Assembly: GCA_937920105.1 (NCBI GenBank)
Contig: CALETH010000131.1
Location: forward strand, 1-64,000
DNA from: an uncultured Bacteroidota bacterium
Lineage (GTDB): Bacteria > Bacteroidota > Ignavibacteria > UBA10030 > UBA8401
Length of the DNA: 64,000 nt
Direction of reading: 5' to 3'
This document shows, in pieces, positions 42,401 to 52,586 of this stretch (positions within the stretch are counted from its first letter, which is position 1; each line of letters opens with the position of its first letter). The notes beneath the pieces were generated by a model, which made no database searches, was not told the origin of the DNA, and saw only the letters and a list, made by a program, of their open reading frames with translations. The translations under genes were made by a program, and so were the position numbers.

Positions 42401-43780
42401 ATGAGGAATAAAAAAAACATAAAACCATTTCAGCAAAAGATTCTCTCCTTTATCACACAACACCAATTATTGAAAAAACACCAACAAATTGCTGTTGCGG
42501 TGAGTGGGGGAATTGATTCTGTGGTTTTATTAGATGTTCTTTTTCAATTACGAGAAATATTGAAAATTTCATTACATGTTGTTCATGTCAATCATCAATT
42601 GCGAGGAAAAGAATCTAATGCTGATGAGCAGTTTGTAAAAAAACTTGCAAAGAAATATGGTGTTCCGATTTATAGTGAACGATATGATACTCAAAAAATT
42701 GCATTGCAAAACTCACAATCTATTCTAGTGGCTGCGAGAGAATTACGATATAATTTTTTTTCTACGCTAAAAAATATTCATCATATTGCCACCGCACATA
42801 ATGCTAATGATAATGCAGAAACTATGTTGTTTAATTTTTTTCGAGGGACGGGAATTTATGGTATAACGGGAATTCCAATTCAACGAGAAAAAATTGTGCG
42901 TCCGCTGTTGTGTGTTACACGTTCAGAAATTGTAGAATATGCAAAAGAACACAAATTATCTTTTCGTGAAGATTCTTCTAACAACAAAGATGTGTATAGT
43001 AGAAATTTTTTGCGACATCATATTATTCCGTTGATAGAAAAGAATATCAATCCATCACTTGTTCAAACATTACAAGCGGAAGCAAAAATCTTTTTTAATG
43101 CAGGAAATTTTTTACAGTCTCAAATTGAACAAGTAAAACAAGAAATTGTAAAAGTTGATGAAAAAAAAATAATACTACCAGTCACATTATTTCAAAAGCA
43201 ACATTCATATCTTCAACAAATGTTGGTTGCAGATATTTTATTGCAACAAAAGATTGAATTGCATCATCTTCATATTGAAGCAATAATTTCTCTTTGTAAT
43301 TCACAAAAAGGAAAATCTGTAGAATTAGGAAATGGTTGGGTTGTAGAAAAAAATTCAAAAGAAATAGTTTTTCAGAAAAAAAGAAATGTGCAGGATTTTT
43401 TATTTGTTCTTAGCAAAGAAGGGAAAGTCACAACAAAAGATTTTTCTATGTCCATTACAAAAAGTACACGTCCAAAAAAGTTTGAGAAAAATCCTTTTGT
43501 GGAATACGTGGATGCAGAAATGATTCAATTTCCTGTTACCATTCGTTCATGGAAAAACGGAGACGAATTTTTTCCATTAGGAATGCATCATGTAAAAAAA
43601 GTGAGTGATTTTTTTGTGGATGAAAAAATCCCGCGTTCAGAAAAACACACTATTCCGATTATAGAATCCAGCAAATCTATCGTATGGATTGCAGGTCATC
43701 GATTAGATAATCGGTTTAAGATAACGGACAAAACAAAAAAAGTATTTAAGTTAGAGTATTCAGTTATCAGTAGTCAGTAG
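42401..43780 (+). CDS. tilS: tRNA(Ile)-lysidine synthetase
   Basis: Adds lysine to C34 of tRNA-Ile2 (CAU) so that it reads AUA, using ATP. It has the PP-loop SGGIDS at residues 35-40, HVNHQLRGKES, and the tRNA-recognition blocks TAHNANDNAETMLFNFFRGTG and REDSSN(NK)DVYSRNFLRHHIIP; a TilS substrate-binding C-terminal domain (NGDEFFPLGMHHVKKVSDFFVDEKIPR) is present. 459 residues. No ribosome-binding site is visible because the start sits right after the terminator T-run; an internal start cannot be excluded. Confidence 0.95.
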   Translation: MRNKKNIKPFQQKILSFITQHQLLKKHQQIAVAVSGGIDSVVLLDVLFQLREILKISLHVVHVNHQLRGKESNADEQFVKKLAKKYGVPIYSERYDTQKIALQNSQSILVAARELRYNFFSTLKNIHHIATAHNANDNAETMLFNFFRGTGIYGITGIPIQREKIVRPLLCVTRSEIVEYAKEHKLSFREDSSNNKDVYSRNFLRHHIIPLIEKNINPSLVQTLQAEAKIFFNAGNFLQSQIEQVKQEIVKVDEKKIILPVTLFQKQHSYLQQMLVADILLQQKIELHHLHIEAIISLCNSQKGKSVELGNGWVVEKNSKEIVFQKKRNVQDFLFVLSKEGKVTTKDFSMSITKSTRPKKFEKNPFVEYVDAEMIQFPVTIRSWKNGDEFFPLGMHHVKKVSDFFVDEKIPRSEKHTIPIIESSKSIVWIAGHRLDNRFKITDKTKKVFKLEYSVISSQ

Positions 43781-43869
43781 ATTATTACATTCTGAACGTA
43801 GTGAGGAATCTTCGGACTAATTTCATAGTTATCATAACAATCATTTAATCATAGTTGAAAAGTAAACTT

Positions 43870-44415
43870 ATGCACACAAACATTACCATTAATAACGAAG
43901 ATTTTTCTATCTACATTAGTGAAAAAGAAATTCAAGAACGAGTGCGAGAACTTGGTGAAGAAATGAATAAGCGATATGAAGGAAAAACTCCAATTTTTAT
44001 CGGAGTGTTGAATGGTTCTTTTATTTTTTTTGCAGATTTGCTTCGTGAAATTACTATTGATTGCGAAGTGGATTTCTTAAAACTTTCCAGTTATGGAGAT
44101 TCAAAAATTTCTTCAGGAAACGTTACACTATTGAAAGACCTCAATTGCCAAATTACCGGAAGAGATATTGTTCTTGTTGAAGATATTATTGATTCTGGTC
44201 TTTCTATTGATTATATCCGAAAATTAGTGTTAGCACAATCACCAAAATCACTTGCCGTTGCTGCTTTGCTTTATAAAAAAGAAGCAATAAAAATTCATAA
44301 TCCCATAGAATATATTGGTTTTGAAATTCCCAATGATTTTGTGATTGGATATGGTTTGGATTATGCTCAAAAGGGAAGAAATTTGAGAGCGATTTATAAG
44401 ATTGTAAATCAATAA
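43870..44415 (+). CDS. hpt: hypoxanthine phosphoribosyltransferase
   Basis: Salvages hypoxanthine and guanine with PRPP to give IMP/GMP. The PRPP-binding loop VLVEDIIDSGLS and the preceding LKLSSYGDS (with the flexible-loop Ser-Tyr) are intact, and the C-terminal FVIGYGLDYAQKGRNL matches the family. 181 residues from the ATG at 43870; an in-frame TTG five codons earlier is unlikely. It lies downstream of tilS, a pairing found in many bacteria, and upstream of ftsH after two exported-protein genes. Confidence 0.94.
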   Translation: MHTNITINNEDFSIYISEKEIQERVRELGEEMNKRYEGKTPIFIGVLNGSFIFFADLLREITIDCEVDFLKLSSYGDSKISSGNVTLLKDLNCQITGRDIVLVEDIIDSGLSIDYIRKLVLAQSPKSLAVAALLYKKEAIKIHNPIEYIGFEIPNDFVIGYGLDYAQKGRNLRAIYKIVNQ

Positions 44416-44487
44416 GATTCATTGTTTTTTCTTCATTTCTTTTTTACTTTGGAAAGAGGAAATTAGTTTTCAAAATTTCAAATTTGT

Positions 44488-45057
44488 ATGATAAAAAAGA
44501 TATTGTTTGTTGTAATGTGCTTTTCTTTTCATGTAGTATATACACAACCTATTGAGCGTTCAAATTTTTTTGTTACAGGTTCTCTAGGAACAACGATTCC
44601 TACCCAAGAAGATTTTATTCAATATGGCATTTCATTTAGTAAATCATTTTCAGTTGCTATTGTTTCTTTGGTTGACCCATTAAAGATATCGTTAAAGTTT
44701 ACAGAATTTTCTGCAAACGCAAATCCAAAAAACCTCACACAATATTATACGCAGACAACGTGTAATGCTGGAATATATTTTTGTGATGTGGCAAAATTTT
44801 TAGATGTTTCTTTTAATGCTGGTGGTGGTTTTGTTTTTATGAATAGTAGAGAAACGCACACGATAACAAAAACGGGTAGATTGTGGTATGAAAATAGATA
44901 TTCTAGTTTGCCAGGATTGTGGATTGGAGGTTCAATAGAAAAATCGCTTTTTGTACAATCACTTGTTGGAATAATGGAACTAGAATACAACTATCCAATA
45001 TATCGTTTCTCTGGGCATAATATAAATATTTCTTTTGGAATAGGATATTATTTGTGA
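44488..45057 (+). CDS. exported barrel-like outer-membrane protein
   Basis: 189 residues with a signal peptide (1-20, ending VYTQ) and strand-rich mature sequence ending FGIGYYL, consistent with the last strand of a small outer-membrane barrel. The stop overlaps the GTG start of the next gene (GTGA), so the two are co-translated. No family recognised. Confidence 0.68.
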   Translation: MIKKILFVVMCFSFHVVYTQPIERSNFFVTGSLGTTIPTQEDFIQYGISFSKSFSVAIVSLVDPLKISLKFTEFSANANPKNLTQYYTQTTCNAGIYFCDVAKFLDVSFNAGGGFVFMNSRETHTITKTGRLWYENRYSSLPGLWIGGSIEKSLFVQSLVGIMELEYNYPIYRFSGHNINISFGIGYYL

Positions 45058-45545
45058 GAGCACGATTATTAATAGCAATTTTTGCCTCGTTTCTTTTTCT
45101 CGGTGTAACCTGTGAAGATGGGTCTGGTGTTACTGAAGAACCGTTAAAAGGGAAAATTACAAATGAAAATGGAGAAAATATTTTTCAAGCAAAAATTCAA
45201 TTTCAAAAACCTTTTCCCTTTTTAGGAGGTACTTATACTTATTCAGATAGCGAAGGACAATATATAATGCAAAATGGTTTTTCTTATCCTTGTTCTACAG
45301 ATATTGGAGCATGCAATAAAACAACAAGTTATAGCGAATGGGAAGACTTTGTTTTAATAGTAACTCATGTTGATTATGATACTACAATTGTTGGAATCGT
45401 AAAAAATAATAACAATAATTTAAAAATGGTTATGCAAAATCGTAACATAGAAATAGACACAATTTTTTCTTCTGAGCAATATAACTTTGGAGAATTTGGC
45501 GAAGAACATTTTATACCAACCATTATTTTGAAATCAAAAAAATAA
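45054..45545 (+). CDS. exported protein with carboxypeptidase-regulatory-like domain
   Basis: 163 residues starting at a GTG that overlaps the previous stop. The hydrophobic N-terminus (LLIAIFASFLFLGVTC) is a signal peptide, with a Cys at residue 20 that could be lipidated, although Thr at -1 is not a good lipobox. The segment LKGKITNENGENIFQAKIQF followed by YTYSDSEGQYIM is a carboxypeptidase-D regulatory-like beta-sandwich, common in Bacteroidota surface proteins. It probably works with the upstream barrel protein. Confidence 0.7.
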   Translation: MRARLLIAIFASFLFLGVTCEDGSGVTEEPLKGKITNENGENIFQAKIQFQKPFPFLGGTYTYSDSEGQYIMQNGFSYPCSTDIGACNKTTSYSEWEDFVLIVTHVDYDTTIVGIVKNNNNNLKMVMQNRNIEIDTIFSSEQYNFGEFGEEHFIPTIILKSKK

Positions 45546-45614
45546 AACATGTAATTTTTGTGAAAATCAGTACATTGTAAGTAATGAAATAATAACTTAG
45601 GAGCAATTATAAAG

Positions 45615-47711
45615 ATGTCAGAAAAAAATAACAATACAGAATTTTCTCCCAAAAAAGAAAAAGGGAAAAAATCGCCAATGCGAAAAAACGATGATTTTAA
45701 TTGGGCAAAAACTTTTCGTGTTGTTCTCACATGGTCAGCAATTATACTTGGCGTATTTTTGTTAATGACAATTTTTAAAAATCAAGATGGAACAGAGTAT
45801 GAAATTACTTTTACTCAGTACCAACAATTTTTAGAAAATAAACAAATCACAAAAGCCGTTGTAAAAAAATCTGATTTTAACAATTTTGATTTTCATGGAA
45901 CGCTGAAATCATCTCAAGAAATTTTTACGCCAAACGGAAAAAAGATTATTGTAGAAAAATTCGTCCTCACACTTCCATACACAAACATTGATGATAATGT
46001 TATTGCTAAATGGAATGAAAAAGGAGTTTCTTTTACTATCACCAAAGAAGATACTATGTGGTTAAATACACTGTTAAGTATTTTACCATGGATAATTATT
46101 TTTGCTGTGTGGATTTTTATTTTTCGTAGAATGCAGGGCGGTGCAGGTGGTGGCGGAGGTCCACGAGGAATATTTTCTTTTGGAAAAAGTCGTGCAAAAA
46201 TGCTGAATGAAGGAGCAACTAAAATTACTTTTGCGGATGTTGCTGGTGCTGATGAAGCAAAAGTAGAACTTCAAGAAGTTATTGAGTTTTTAAAAGACCC
46301 GGGAAAATTTCAAAAACTCGGTGGAAAAATTCCACGAGGCGTTTTGTTACTTGGTCCTCCGGGAACAGGAAAAACACTTCTTGCTCGTGCCGTTGCTGGC
46401 GAAGCAGGAGTTCCATTTTTTTCTATTAGTGGAGCAGAATTTGTTGAAATGTTTGTTGGTGTTGGTGCAAGCCGTGTAAGAGATTTATTTGAACAAGGAA
46501 AGCGCAGTGCACCATGTATTATTTTTATTGATGAAATTGATGCCGTTGGTCGTCATCGTGGAGCAGGACTTGGCGGTGGACATGATGAGCGTGAACAAAC
46601 ACTCAATCAACTTCTTGTAGAGATGGATGGTTTTGAACAAAACAGTGGTGTGATTATTATTGCAGCAACAAATCGTCCTGATGTTCTTGACCCAGCACTT
46701 TTGCGTCCAGGACGTTTTGATAGACAAGTTGTTGTTGACCGTCCCGATGTTCGCGGACGTGAAGGAATTCTGAAAGTTCACACACGAAAAATTCCTTTAG
46801 CACCAGATGTAAAAGTAGAAATTCTTGCAAAAGGAACTCCCGGACTTTCCGGTGCAGACCTTGCGAATTTAGTGAACGAAGCCGCACTTCTTGCAGCACG
46901 CGAAAATAAAAAAGAAGTTTCCATGCATCATTTTGAAGATGCAAAAGATAAAGTGATGATGGGAATGGAACGAAAATCTATGATTATTTCTGATAAAGAA
47001 AAACGCATTACAGCGTATCACGAAGCCGGACACGTTCTTGTTGCAAAACTTATTCCTGAATCAGACCCAATTCACAAAGTAACAATTATTCCGCGGGGAA
47101 GAGCGCTTGGTGTAACAACATCATTACCGATAGATGAAAAACATACATACTCCAAAACATATCTCGAAGCGATGATGGCAATGTTATTTGGCGGACGTGC
47201 TGCGGAAAAAATTGTGTTCAACGAATTTACTACTGGAGCAGGAAATGATATTGAGCGAGCAAGTAATCTTGCACGAAAAATGGTTTGTGAATGGGGAATG
47301 AGTGAAAAAATGGGACCATTAGCATACGGAGCAAAGGAAGAAGAATTATTTCTTGGACGTGAAGTTACCAAACATCGAGATTTTAGCGAAGAAACAGGAA
47401 GAATGATTGATGAAGAAGTTAAAAAAATTATTAACTCTTGTATGAAAAAAGCAGAAACACTTCTTTCGGAAAACATTGATAAACTTCACAATCTTTCTAA
47501 CGCATTATTAGAGCGAGAAAATTTGGATAGTGAAGAAATAGATAAAGTTTTACGTGGAGAAGCATTACCATCATTGGAAAAAGTTAATGGTAACGGAAAA
47601 ACTATTCCCGAAACAATTCCACCAATAGTAAAACCAGTACAAGAAATCAATACTGTTGTGGAACAAAGTTCTAAACCAAAAACAAAAGGAAGAAAACCCC
47701 GCACATCATGA
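45615..47711 (+). CDS. ftsH: ATP-dependent zinc metalloprotease FtsH
   Basis: Membrane-bound AAA+ protease that removes misassembled membrane proteins and short-lived regulators. 698 residues: two membrane helices (near 38-56 and 155-173) around a periplasmic domain, a Gly-rich linker, Walker A GPPGTGKT near 247, Walker [12 protein letters not shown], the SRH motif RPGRFDRQ and the zinc site HEAGH near 468, then the M41 helical domain. An acidic/basic tail follows. It overlaps the next gene by four bases. Confidence 0.97.
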   Translation: MSEKNNNTEFSPKKEKGKKSPMRKNDDFNWAKTFRVVLTWSAIILGVFLLMTIFKNQDGTEYEITFTQYQQFLENKQITKAVVKKSDFNNFDFHGTLKSSQEIFTPNGKKIIVEKFVLTLPYTNIDDNVIAKWNEKGVSFTITKEDTMWLNTLLSILPWIIIFAVWIFIFRRMQGGAGGGGGPRGIFSFGKSRAKMLNEGATKITFADVAGADEAKVELQEVIEFLKDPGKFQKLGGKIPRGVLLLGPPGTGKTLLARAVAGEAGVPFFSISGAEFVEMFVGVGASRVRDLFEQGKRSAPCIIFIDEIDAVGRHRGAGLGGGHDEREQTLNQLLVEMDGFEQNSGVIIIAATNRPDVLDPALLRPGRFDRQVVVDRPDVRGREGILKVHTRKIPLAPDVKVEILAKGTPGLSGADLANLVNEAALLAARENKKEVSMHHFEDAKDKVMMGMERKSMIISDKEKRITAYHEAGHVLVAKLIPESDPIHKVTIIPRGRALGVTTSLPIDEKHTYSKTYLEAMMAMLFGGRAAEKIVFNEFTTGAGNDIERASNLARKMVCEWGMSEKMGPLAYGAKEEELFLGREVTKHRDFSEETGRMIDEEVKKIINSCMKKAETLLSENIDKLHNLSNALLERENLDSEEIDKVLRGEALPSLEKVNGNGKTIPETIPPIVKPVQEINTVVEQSSKPKTKGRKPRTS

Positions 47712-48334
47712 TTGATAATGCTATTCAATATAAAGCGGAAGTTGTTCGCAAAGGCATTCACCTTTGTTCATTAAGTATTCCAATTATATATCATCATCTT
47801 ACTCGTCAAGAGGCACTAGTTTTATTAGTGCCTCTTGCATTTTTATTTTTGATGGTCGATATCACCCGCTATTATCATAAACCAACAGCAGAAATTTTTT
47901 ATAAATTTTTTCGTCCAATTCTTCGCTCTCACGAACAAAACGAAAATCAAAAAAGATTGAATGGTGCAACGTATGTTCTTCTTTCTGCAGCCTTATGTGT
48001 AGCAATATTTCCTAAAATTATTTTTCTTACAGCATTTTCTATTCTCATTATTTCAGATTCTGTTGCTGCATTAATAGGAAGAAAGTTTGGCAAGAAAAAA
48101 TTTTTTAGTAAAAGTGTAGAAGGAAGTTTCGCATTTTTTCTTTCAGCGTGTATTGTTGTACTTGTTGCACCAAAACTCACCAATACGTTTAATGAGTATG
48201 CTATAGGATTTTTTGCAGCAGCAGTGGGTGCTGTGGTAGAAGCATTATCAATTACGATAGATGATAATTTTTCTATACCAATTTCTGTAGGAAGTGTGAT
48301 GTGGATTGGATATATATTATTTCATCTTTTGTAA
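47708..48334 (+). CDS. dolichol/polyprenol kinase-like or CTP-transferase membrane protein
   Basis: 208 residues, six to seven membrane helices, with the motif SDSVAALIGRKFGKKKFFSKSVEGSFAFF that marks the SEC59/dolichol-kinase and VTE5/phytol-kinase group, which transfer phosphate from CTP to a polyprenol or diacylglycerol. The N-terminal RKGIHL also fits. Substrate unknown. It is translationally coupled to ftsH (ATGA overlap), so the two may be linked through membrane homeostasis. Confidence 0.82.
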   Translation: MIDNAIQYKAEVVRKGIHLCSLSIPIIYHHLTRQEALVLLVPLAFLFLMVDITRYYHKPTAEIFYKFFRPILRSHEQNENQKRLNGATYVLLSAALCVAIFPKIIFLTAFSILIISDSVAALIGRKFGKKKFFSKSVEGSFAFFLSACIVVLVAPKLTNTFNEYAIGFFAAAVGAVVEALSITIDDNFSIPISVGSVMWIGYILFHLL

Positions 48335-48365
48335 ATTAAGCAAGATTTTTTTCATCTATACAGCC

Positions 48366-48400
48366 AAGACCTCACAGGTTTTTAAAACCTGTGAGGTCTT
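48366..48400. terminator. palindromic terminator GACCTCACAGG/CCTGTGAGGTC
   Basis: Arms AAGACCTCACAGGTTTT and its near-perfect complement. A second copy of the palindrome at 10862-10890. It ends the ftsH transcript region; a T-run is weak. Confidence 0.7.
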
Positions 48401-48457
48401 GTACTGCAAAAAAATAGTTTTTATATAAATCCATTCTTGTAAAATAATTTCTCAATC

Positions 48458-50941
48458 GTGAAAAGTATTTTCCTCAAAAAAACATTTTTCTTTTTATCAC
48501 TCATTACCATTTTTTCCGGTTGTGATTGTGGAAGAAAAATTACACTTCAAGAAATTCAATCTCTTCGTATTCAAGCACAAGAATATCTTCAGCAAAAACA
48601 ATATCAATCTGCGGAAAAACTGTTTGTAGAAATTCTTCAAAACGAACAAACATTCTCAGAAAACGAATCCTCAATCGCAAAAGATAAAAGTACGTTTGCT
48701 GAAATACAAAGTTTTGTAGGAAAAATTTCTCCAGCAATAGAAAACTACGAATTTGCTTTAGAGTATTATCGTAAAACATTCGATAAAAAAAATGAAATAC
48801 AAATATTAAACTCTTTAGGTGGACTTTGTTTAGCACTAAAAGATAACGAAAGAGCAAAATCCTATTTTGCAGATGCACTCACAATAAGTGAAGTGTATGG
48901 AGATTCTTTTTCTACAATACAAAGCACAAATAATTATGCTATGATGTTGTATCAGAACGGAGAATATCAAAAAGCACTTTCATATTTTTTTCGTGTAAAA
49001 GACTTTTACCAAAATCATTCTTTAGAAAATACCGCAAAAGCAATTTTTAGTATTGCAGATATTTACACAAAAATAAATAATGAAACTGAAGCCATTCGTA
49101 TTTTTACAGAAGCAAAAAACACTCTTCAATTATTAAATAATGATTTTGTACAAAGCGAATTTCATTTTCACTATGGAAATAGTTTAGCATATTTTGAGCA
49201 CTGGTCTCAAGCACTCTATCACTATAAACAAGCATTACAAATTTTTCAAAAAAAATCTTTAGATAATGAACAAAAAAAACGCGTAGTAGATATACAGAAA
49301 AATATTGGAAATATTTTTTACAAAAATTTTAATTTTGAACTCGCAAAATCTCATTTTATAGAAGCATATACACTTGCAAAATCTATCAATGATAAGCTTT
49401 CCACGGGATATCTTCTTGTTCTTATTGCGGATTGTGAATTAAAAAACGGATTACCAAAGTTTTCACAACAATCCACAATTAATGCAAAAAATTATTATGA
49501 ACAATCACTCACATTTTTTTCTCGAATAGGATTTATCCCGGGACAATCTGTGGCGTTGTGGAAATTGGGTTTTTTGCAGGAACTTTCTCGTGATGTTGAT
49601 GGAGCAATACAATCCTACAAAAAAGCATTGGAATTGCAATCATCACTATTGCAAGATTTTTCTACCAACGATAATGTTTTTGATGAACTCCAACAAATTC
49701 CATATACAAATCTTATAGAATTACTTCTTCAACAAAACAAAATCTCCGAAGCACTGTATTATGCGGAACAAGAGCGAACACTTCCATTATGGAGAACGTT
49801 GCAAAAATTTTCATTTACTTTTAATAATGAAAAAAAACAATATTTAGTTCACTCTTACCAAAAACAATTTCGTGAATCTGCGATAATGGAACGAGAATTA
49901 TTATTACAAACAATTTCTTTATATACAGACACGCAATATAGAAATGAAGTAGAGCAAAAAAATCTACAAAACGAGAAAAATCTTTTGACAACAAGTTCAA
50001 CGTTAGCACGAGAATATCCTGCGGTGGAAATTTATGCAAAAATTCCTTCGTTCACGGATGAAGAAATACAAGCATCGTTACCGGAAAACACAACCATTCT
50101 TAATTATTATCAAACAAAAAATACATTGTATATTTTTGTCATTAATCCCGCACAAAAAATTTCTGTAATAAAAAAAGACGTACAAAAAAATGGTGGATAT
50201 AATTATTGGATTTCTTCTGTGGAAAATCTTTTTCAAAAAAGAGTGGTAATTATTCCGCCGAAAGATATACCATTTTTTTCAATGCATTCATTGCAAAAAA
50301 ATGAAAAAGAAACGTTGTTAGATAAGGTTGATGTTTCCTATCTTCCGTATCTTTCCTGTGTAAGAAGTATCAACAATACTTCTCGTTTTGTGAACAGTGT
50401 TTCTGCCTTTGGAAATCCTACAGGAAAACAATGGGCGGTAGATTTTGAATTGCGTGATATTCGTTCGTTTTTTAAAGATGCTTCTATTAATGCGGGAAAA
50501 AATTTTACTAAACAGCGATTACTTTCTTCCACTGGAGATTTGTTGCAACTTTCCACAACATTTCAGCAAGAAGAAGATATTACATCGTCTGCATTAAAAA
50601 TTTCTGCTGGCAATACTACGGATGATAGCGAAAAAATGTTTCTTTCAGAATATACTCAACTCAATTCTTTTTCAGCAGTGTATTTTTCTTCACAAGAAAA
50701 TGAGGAAAATCGGATTTCAATTTTCCATGCAATTATTCCAATGCTGAATGATGCTTGTTACGTTATTGCAACACCATTTTCTTCAACAACAAAAGCAAAT
50801 AAAATATTTAGCGAAAAATTTTACTCCACTCTTGCTAGTGGTGGTACAGTGAATGAAGCATATCGCGAAGCAGTTCTTGAGATAAAAAATCGTAAAGAGT
50901 TTTCTCAACAATGGTTTCAGTTTTTTAAATTTGGGAAGTAG
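48458..50941 (+). CDS. TPR lipoprotein with degenerate CHAT domain
   Basis: 827 residues from a GTG start. A signal peptide with lipobox FSGC (Cys near 22), about ten tetratricopeptide repeats (to about 460), a coiled-coil linker, and a C-terminal CHAT domain ending FYSTLASGGTVNEAYREAVLEI. CHAT proteins are caspase-like proteases, but the usual His in a LHFATHG-type motif and Cys in a SACET-type motif are not seen: the equivalent segments read AVYFSSQENEEN and CYVIATPF. The domain may therefore be non-catalytic. A regulatory or scaffold role is inferred. Confidence 0.82.
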   Translation: MKSIFLKKTFFFLSLITIFSGCDCGRKITLQEIQSLRIQAQEYLQQKQYQSAEKLFVEILQNEQTFSENESSIAKDKSTFAEIQSFVGKISPAIENYEFALEYYRKTFDKKNEIQILNSLGGLCLALKDNERAKSYFADALTISEVYGDSFSTIQSTNNYAMMLYQNGEYQKALSYFFRVKDFYQNHSLENTAKAIFSIADIYTKINNETEAIRIFTEAKNTLQLLNNDFVQSEFHFHYGNSLAYFEHWSQALYHYKQALQIFQKKSLDNEQKKRVVDIQKNIGNIFYKNFNFELAKSHFIEAYTLAKSINDKLSTGYLLVLIADCELKNGLPKFSQQSTINAKNYYEQSLTFFSRIGFIPGQSVALWKLGFLQELSRDVDGAIQSYKKALELQSSLLQDFSTNDNVFDELQQIPYTNLIELLLQQNKISEALYYAEQERTLPLWRTLQKFSFTFNNEKKQYLVHSYQKQFRESAIMERELLLQTISLYTDTQYRNEVEQKNLQNEKNLLTTSSTLAREYPAVEIYAKIPSFTDEEIQASLPENTTILNYYQTKNTLYIFVINPAQKISVIKKDVQKNGGYNYWISSVENLFQKRVVIIPPKDIPFFSMHSLQKNEKETLLDKVDVSYLPYLSCVRSINNTSRFVNSVSAFGNPTGKQWAVDFELRDIRSFFKDASINAGKNFTKQRLLSSTGDLLQLSTTFQQEEDITSSALKISAGNTTDDSEKMFLSEYTQLNSFSAVYFSSQENEENRISIFHAIIPMLNDACYVIATPFSSTTKANKIFSEKFYSTLASGGTVNEAYREAVLEIKNRKEFSQQWFQFFKFGK

Positions 50942-50944
50942 ATG

Positions 50945-51481
50945 TTATAATTTTCTCAACTTTTCTTTTCCCAACATAATTCCCACAATAGATTTTCCAT
51001 CCACAATAACTCCATTATAAATTTTTTCTATTGCTTCATCAAGAGGTATGCGGAGAAGTTTAATGCTTTGTTCTCCTTCTTCTAATGCTTGTCCATGAGG
51101 AGAAGGGAAAAGATTTTGTGCAAGATAAATGTGAAGGTGTTCGTTACAAAATCCGGGAGTGGTGAGAAGTGTGGTAAGTTTTGTCCATTGATGAGCAGTA
51201 TATCCAGTTTCTTCTTGCAATTCTCGTGCAGCACAATGTTGAGGGTCTTCATTATAATCCAATTTTCCTGCAGGAAGTTCAATAATTTCTTTGCCAATGG
51301 GATGACGATATTGTTGGATGAGAAGAATATCTCCATTTTCAAAAACAGGAAGCACAACGCTTCCTCCGGGATGTTCTACAATTTCTCGTGATGTGAGTGT
51401 GCCGGATGGATGTTGAAAATGTTCTATAGAAACATCAATAATATATCCTTGATATTTTTTTTCTTTACGAAGGATTTGCAT
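50945..51481 (-). CDS. Nudix hydrolase (ADP-ribose pyrophosphatase type)
   Basis: 178 residues from the ATG at 51481; an upstream GTG at 51508 would overlap the mscS gene by 44 bases. The Nudix box is complete: GKLDYNEDPQHCAARELQEETGY (G, E, REL and EExG pattern). The VVLPVFENGDILLIQQYRHP block before it and the TPGFCNEHLHIYLAQNL after it mark the ADP-ribose pyrophosphatase group. It would hydrolyse ADP-ribose to AMP and ribose-5-phosphate. It overlaps mscS by 17 bases. Confidence 0.93.
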   Translation of the reverse strand: MQILRKEKKYQGYIIDVSIEHFQHPSGTLTSREIVEHPGGSVVLPVFENGDILLIQQYRHPIGKEIIELPAGKLDYNEDPQHCAARELQEETGYTAHQWTKLTTLLTTPGFCNEHLHIYLAQNLFPSPHGQALEEGEQSIKLLRIPLDEAIEKIYNGVIVDGKSIVGIMLGKEKLRKL

Positions 51482-52586
51482 CAGTTTGATTTTTGAGATG
51501 AACAACACGTTGCGGGAAGGGAATTTCTATATTTGCTTCTGCTAATGCATTATAAAGAGAAACACGTAAATTTTCTGCAACAAGAAATTGTTCTTGAAAA
51601 CTATCTATTCTACACACTGCTGTAAATTCCAAAGCAGAATCTCCTAAATTTTTTAACAAAACAATTGGTTCTGGGTCTTTTAATATTTTGGGATGTGTCT
51701 GCATAATGGTAAGCATAATTTTTTTTACTTGTTCTACATTTGAGCCATATGCAACACCAAAATCCACTACCACACGAACATGAGGATTTGGATAGGAATA
51801 ATTGATAATTCTTGTTTTTACTAATTCAGAATTAGGAATAATTATTATGTTGTTATCAAAATCCAATACTCTGGTACTTCGCAAACCAATATCAGTAACT
51901 TCACCAATTTCTCCAGATGGAATTTTTATTCTATCACCAACGTGATACGATTGGTCAATCATAATAACAAAGCCGGCAATCATATTTGCAAGGGTTTCTT
52001 GTGCCGCAAGACCGATGATGATGGTACCAGCACCAAGTACGGTAAATAAACTTGAAATATCTTGTCCAAAATGTCCAAGAACAATAACAAGTCCTATAAA
52101 AACAACAAAAGTATTGGTAAGCCGGCTAATGAGAATAGAAAGAGAAGAACTGAATTTTTTCTTTTTGTCTTCTTCAACAGAAGTAATAACATGGTGAACC
52201 GTTAATCGCACAGCACGTACAGCGATAATAAGAAAAGCAATAACTATTCCGATGAAAAGAGTATCTTTTGTATAATCGAGAATTCTTACTGTAACATTAT
52301 CTGAACTGGAAATGCCGCTGATAACTTTCGTAATCCCTACATACACACCAGCAACAATAGAAATTCCAAAAGTAAATTTGGTAAGAATTTCAATAACTTT
52401 ATTGAGAATTCTGAAACGAATACCTTTATTAATAAAGATGAGAATAATTTGTAAAATTTTTCCTGCTAAGATGAAAAATAGTACAAACAACAATGCTTTT
52501 ACTATTTGATAAAAAATTCCTGTACCAAATAATGATTGAATAAATGTTAAACTTGTTTCTCCAAAAACACTAAAAAAAGAATCCAT
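51465..52586 (-). CDS. MscS-family mechanosensitive channel
   Basis: 373 residues: four or five N-terminal membrane helices, then the pore helix TIIIGLAAQETLANMIAGFVIMIDQ, the beta domain DRIKIPSGEIGEVTDIGLRSTRVLD and the C-terminal alpha/beta domain. It opens on membrane tension to release osmolytes. Its start shares a base with the pyrE stop (TAATG arrangement) and its end overlaps the Nudix gene. Confidence 0.95.
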   Translation of the reverse strand: MDSFFSVFGETSLTFIQSLFGTGIFYQIVKALLFVLFFILAGKILQIILIFINKGIRFRILNKVIEILTKFTFGISIVAGVYVGITKVISGISSSDNVTVRILDYTKDTLFIGIVIAFLIIAVRAVRLTVHHVITSVEEDKKKKFSSSLSILISRLTNTFVVFIGLVIVLGHFGQDISSLFTVLGAGTIIIGLAAQETLANMIAGFVIMIDQSYHVGDRIKIPSGEIGEVTDIGLRSTRVLDFDNNIIIIPNSELVKTRIINYSYPNPHVRVVVDFGVAYGSNVEQVKKIMLTIMQTHPKILKDPEPIVLLKNLGDSALEFTAVCRIDSFQEQFLVAENLRVSLYNALAEANIEIPFPQRVVHLKNQTDANPS

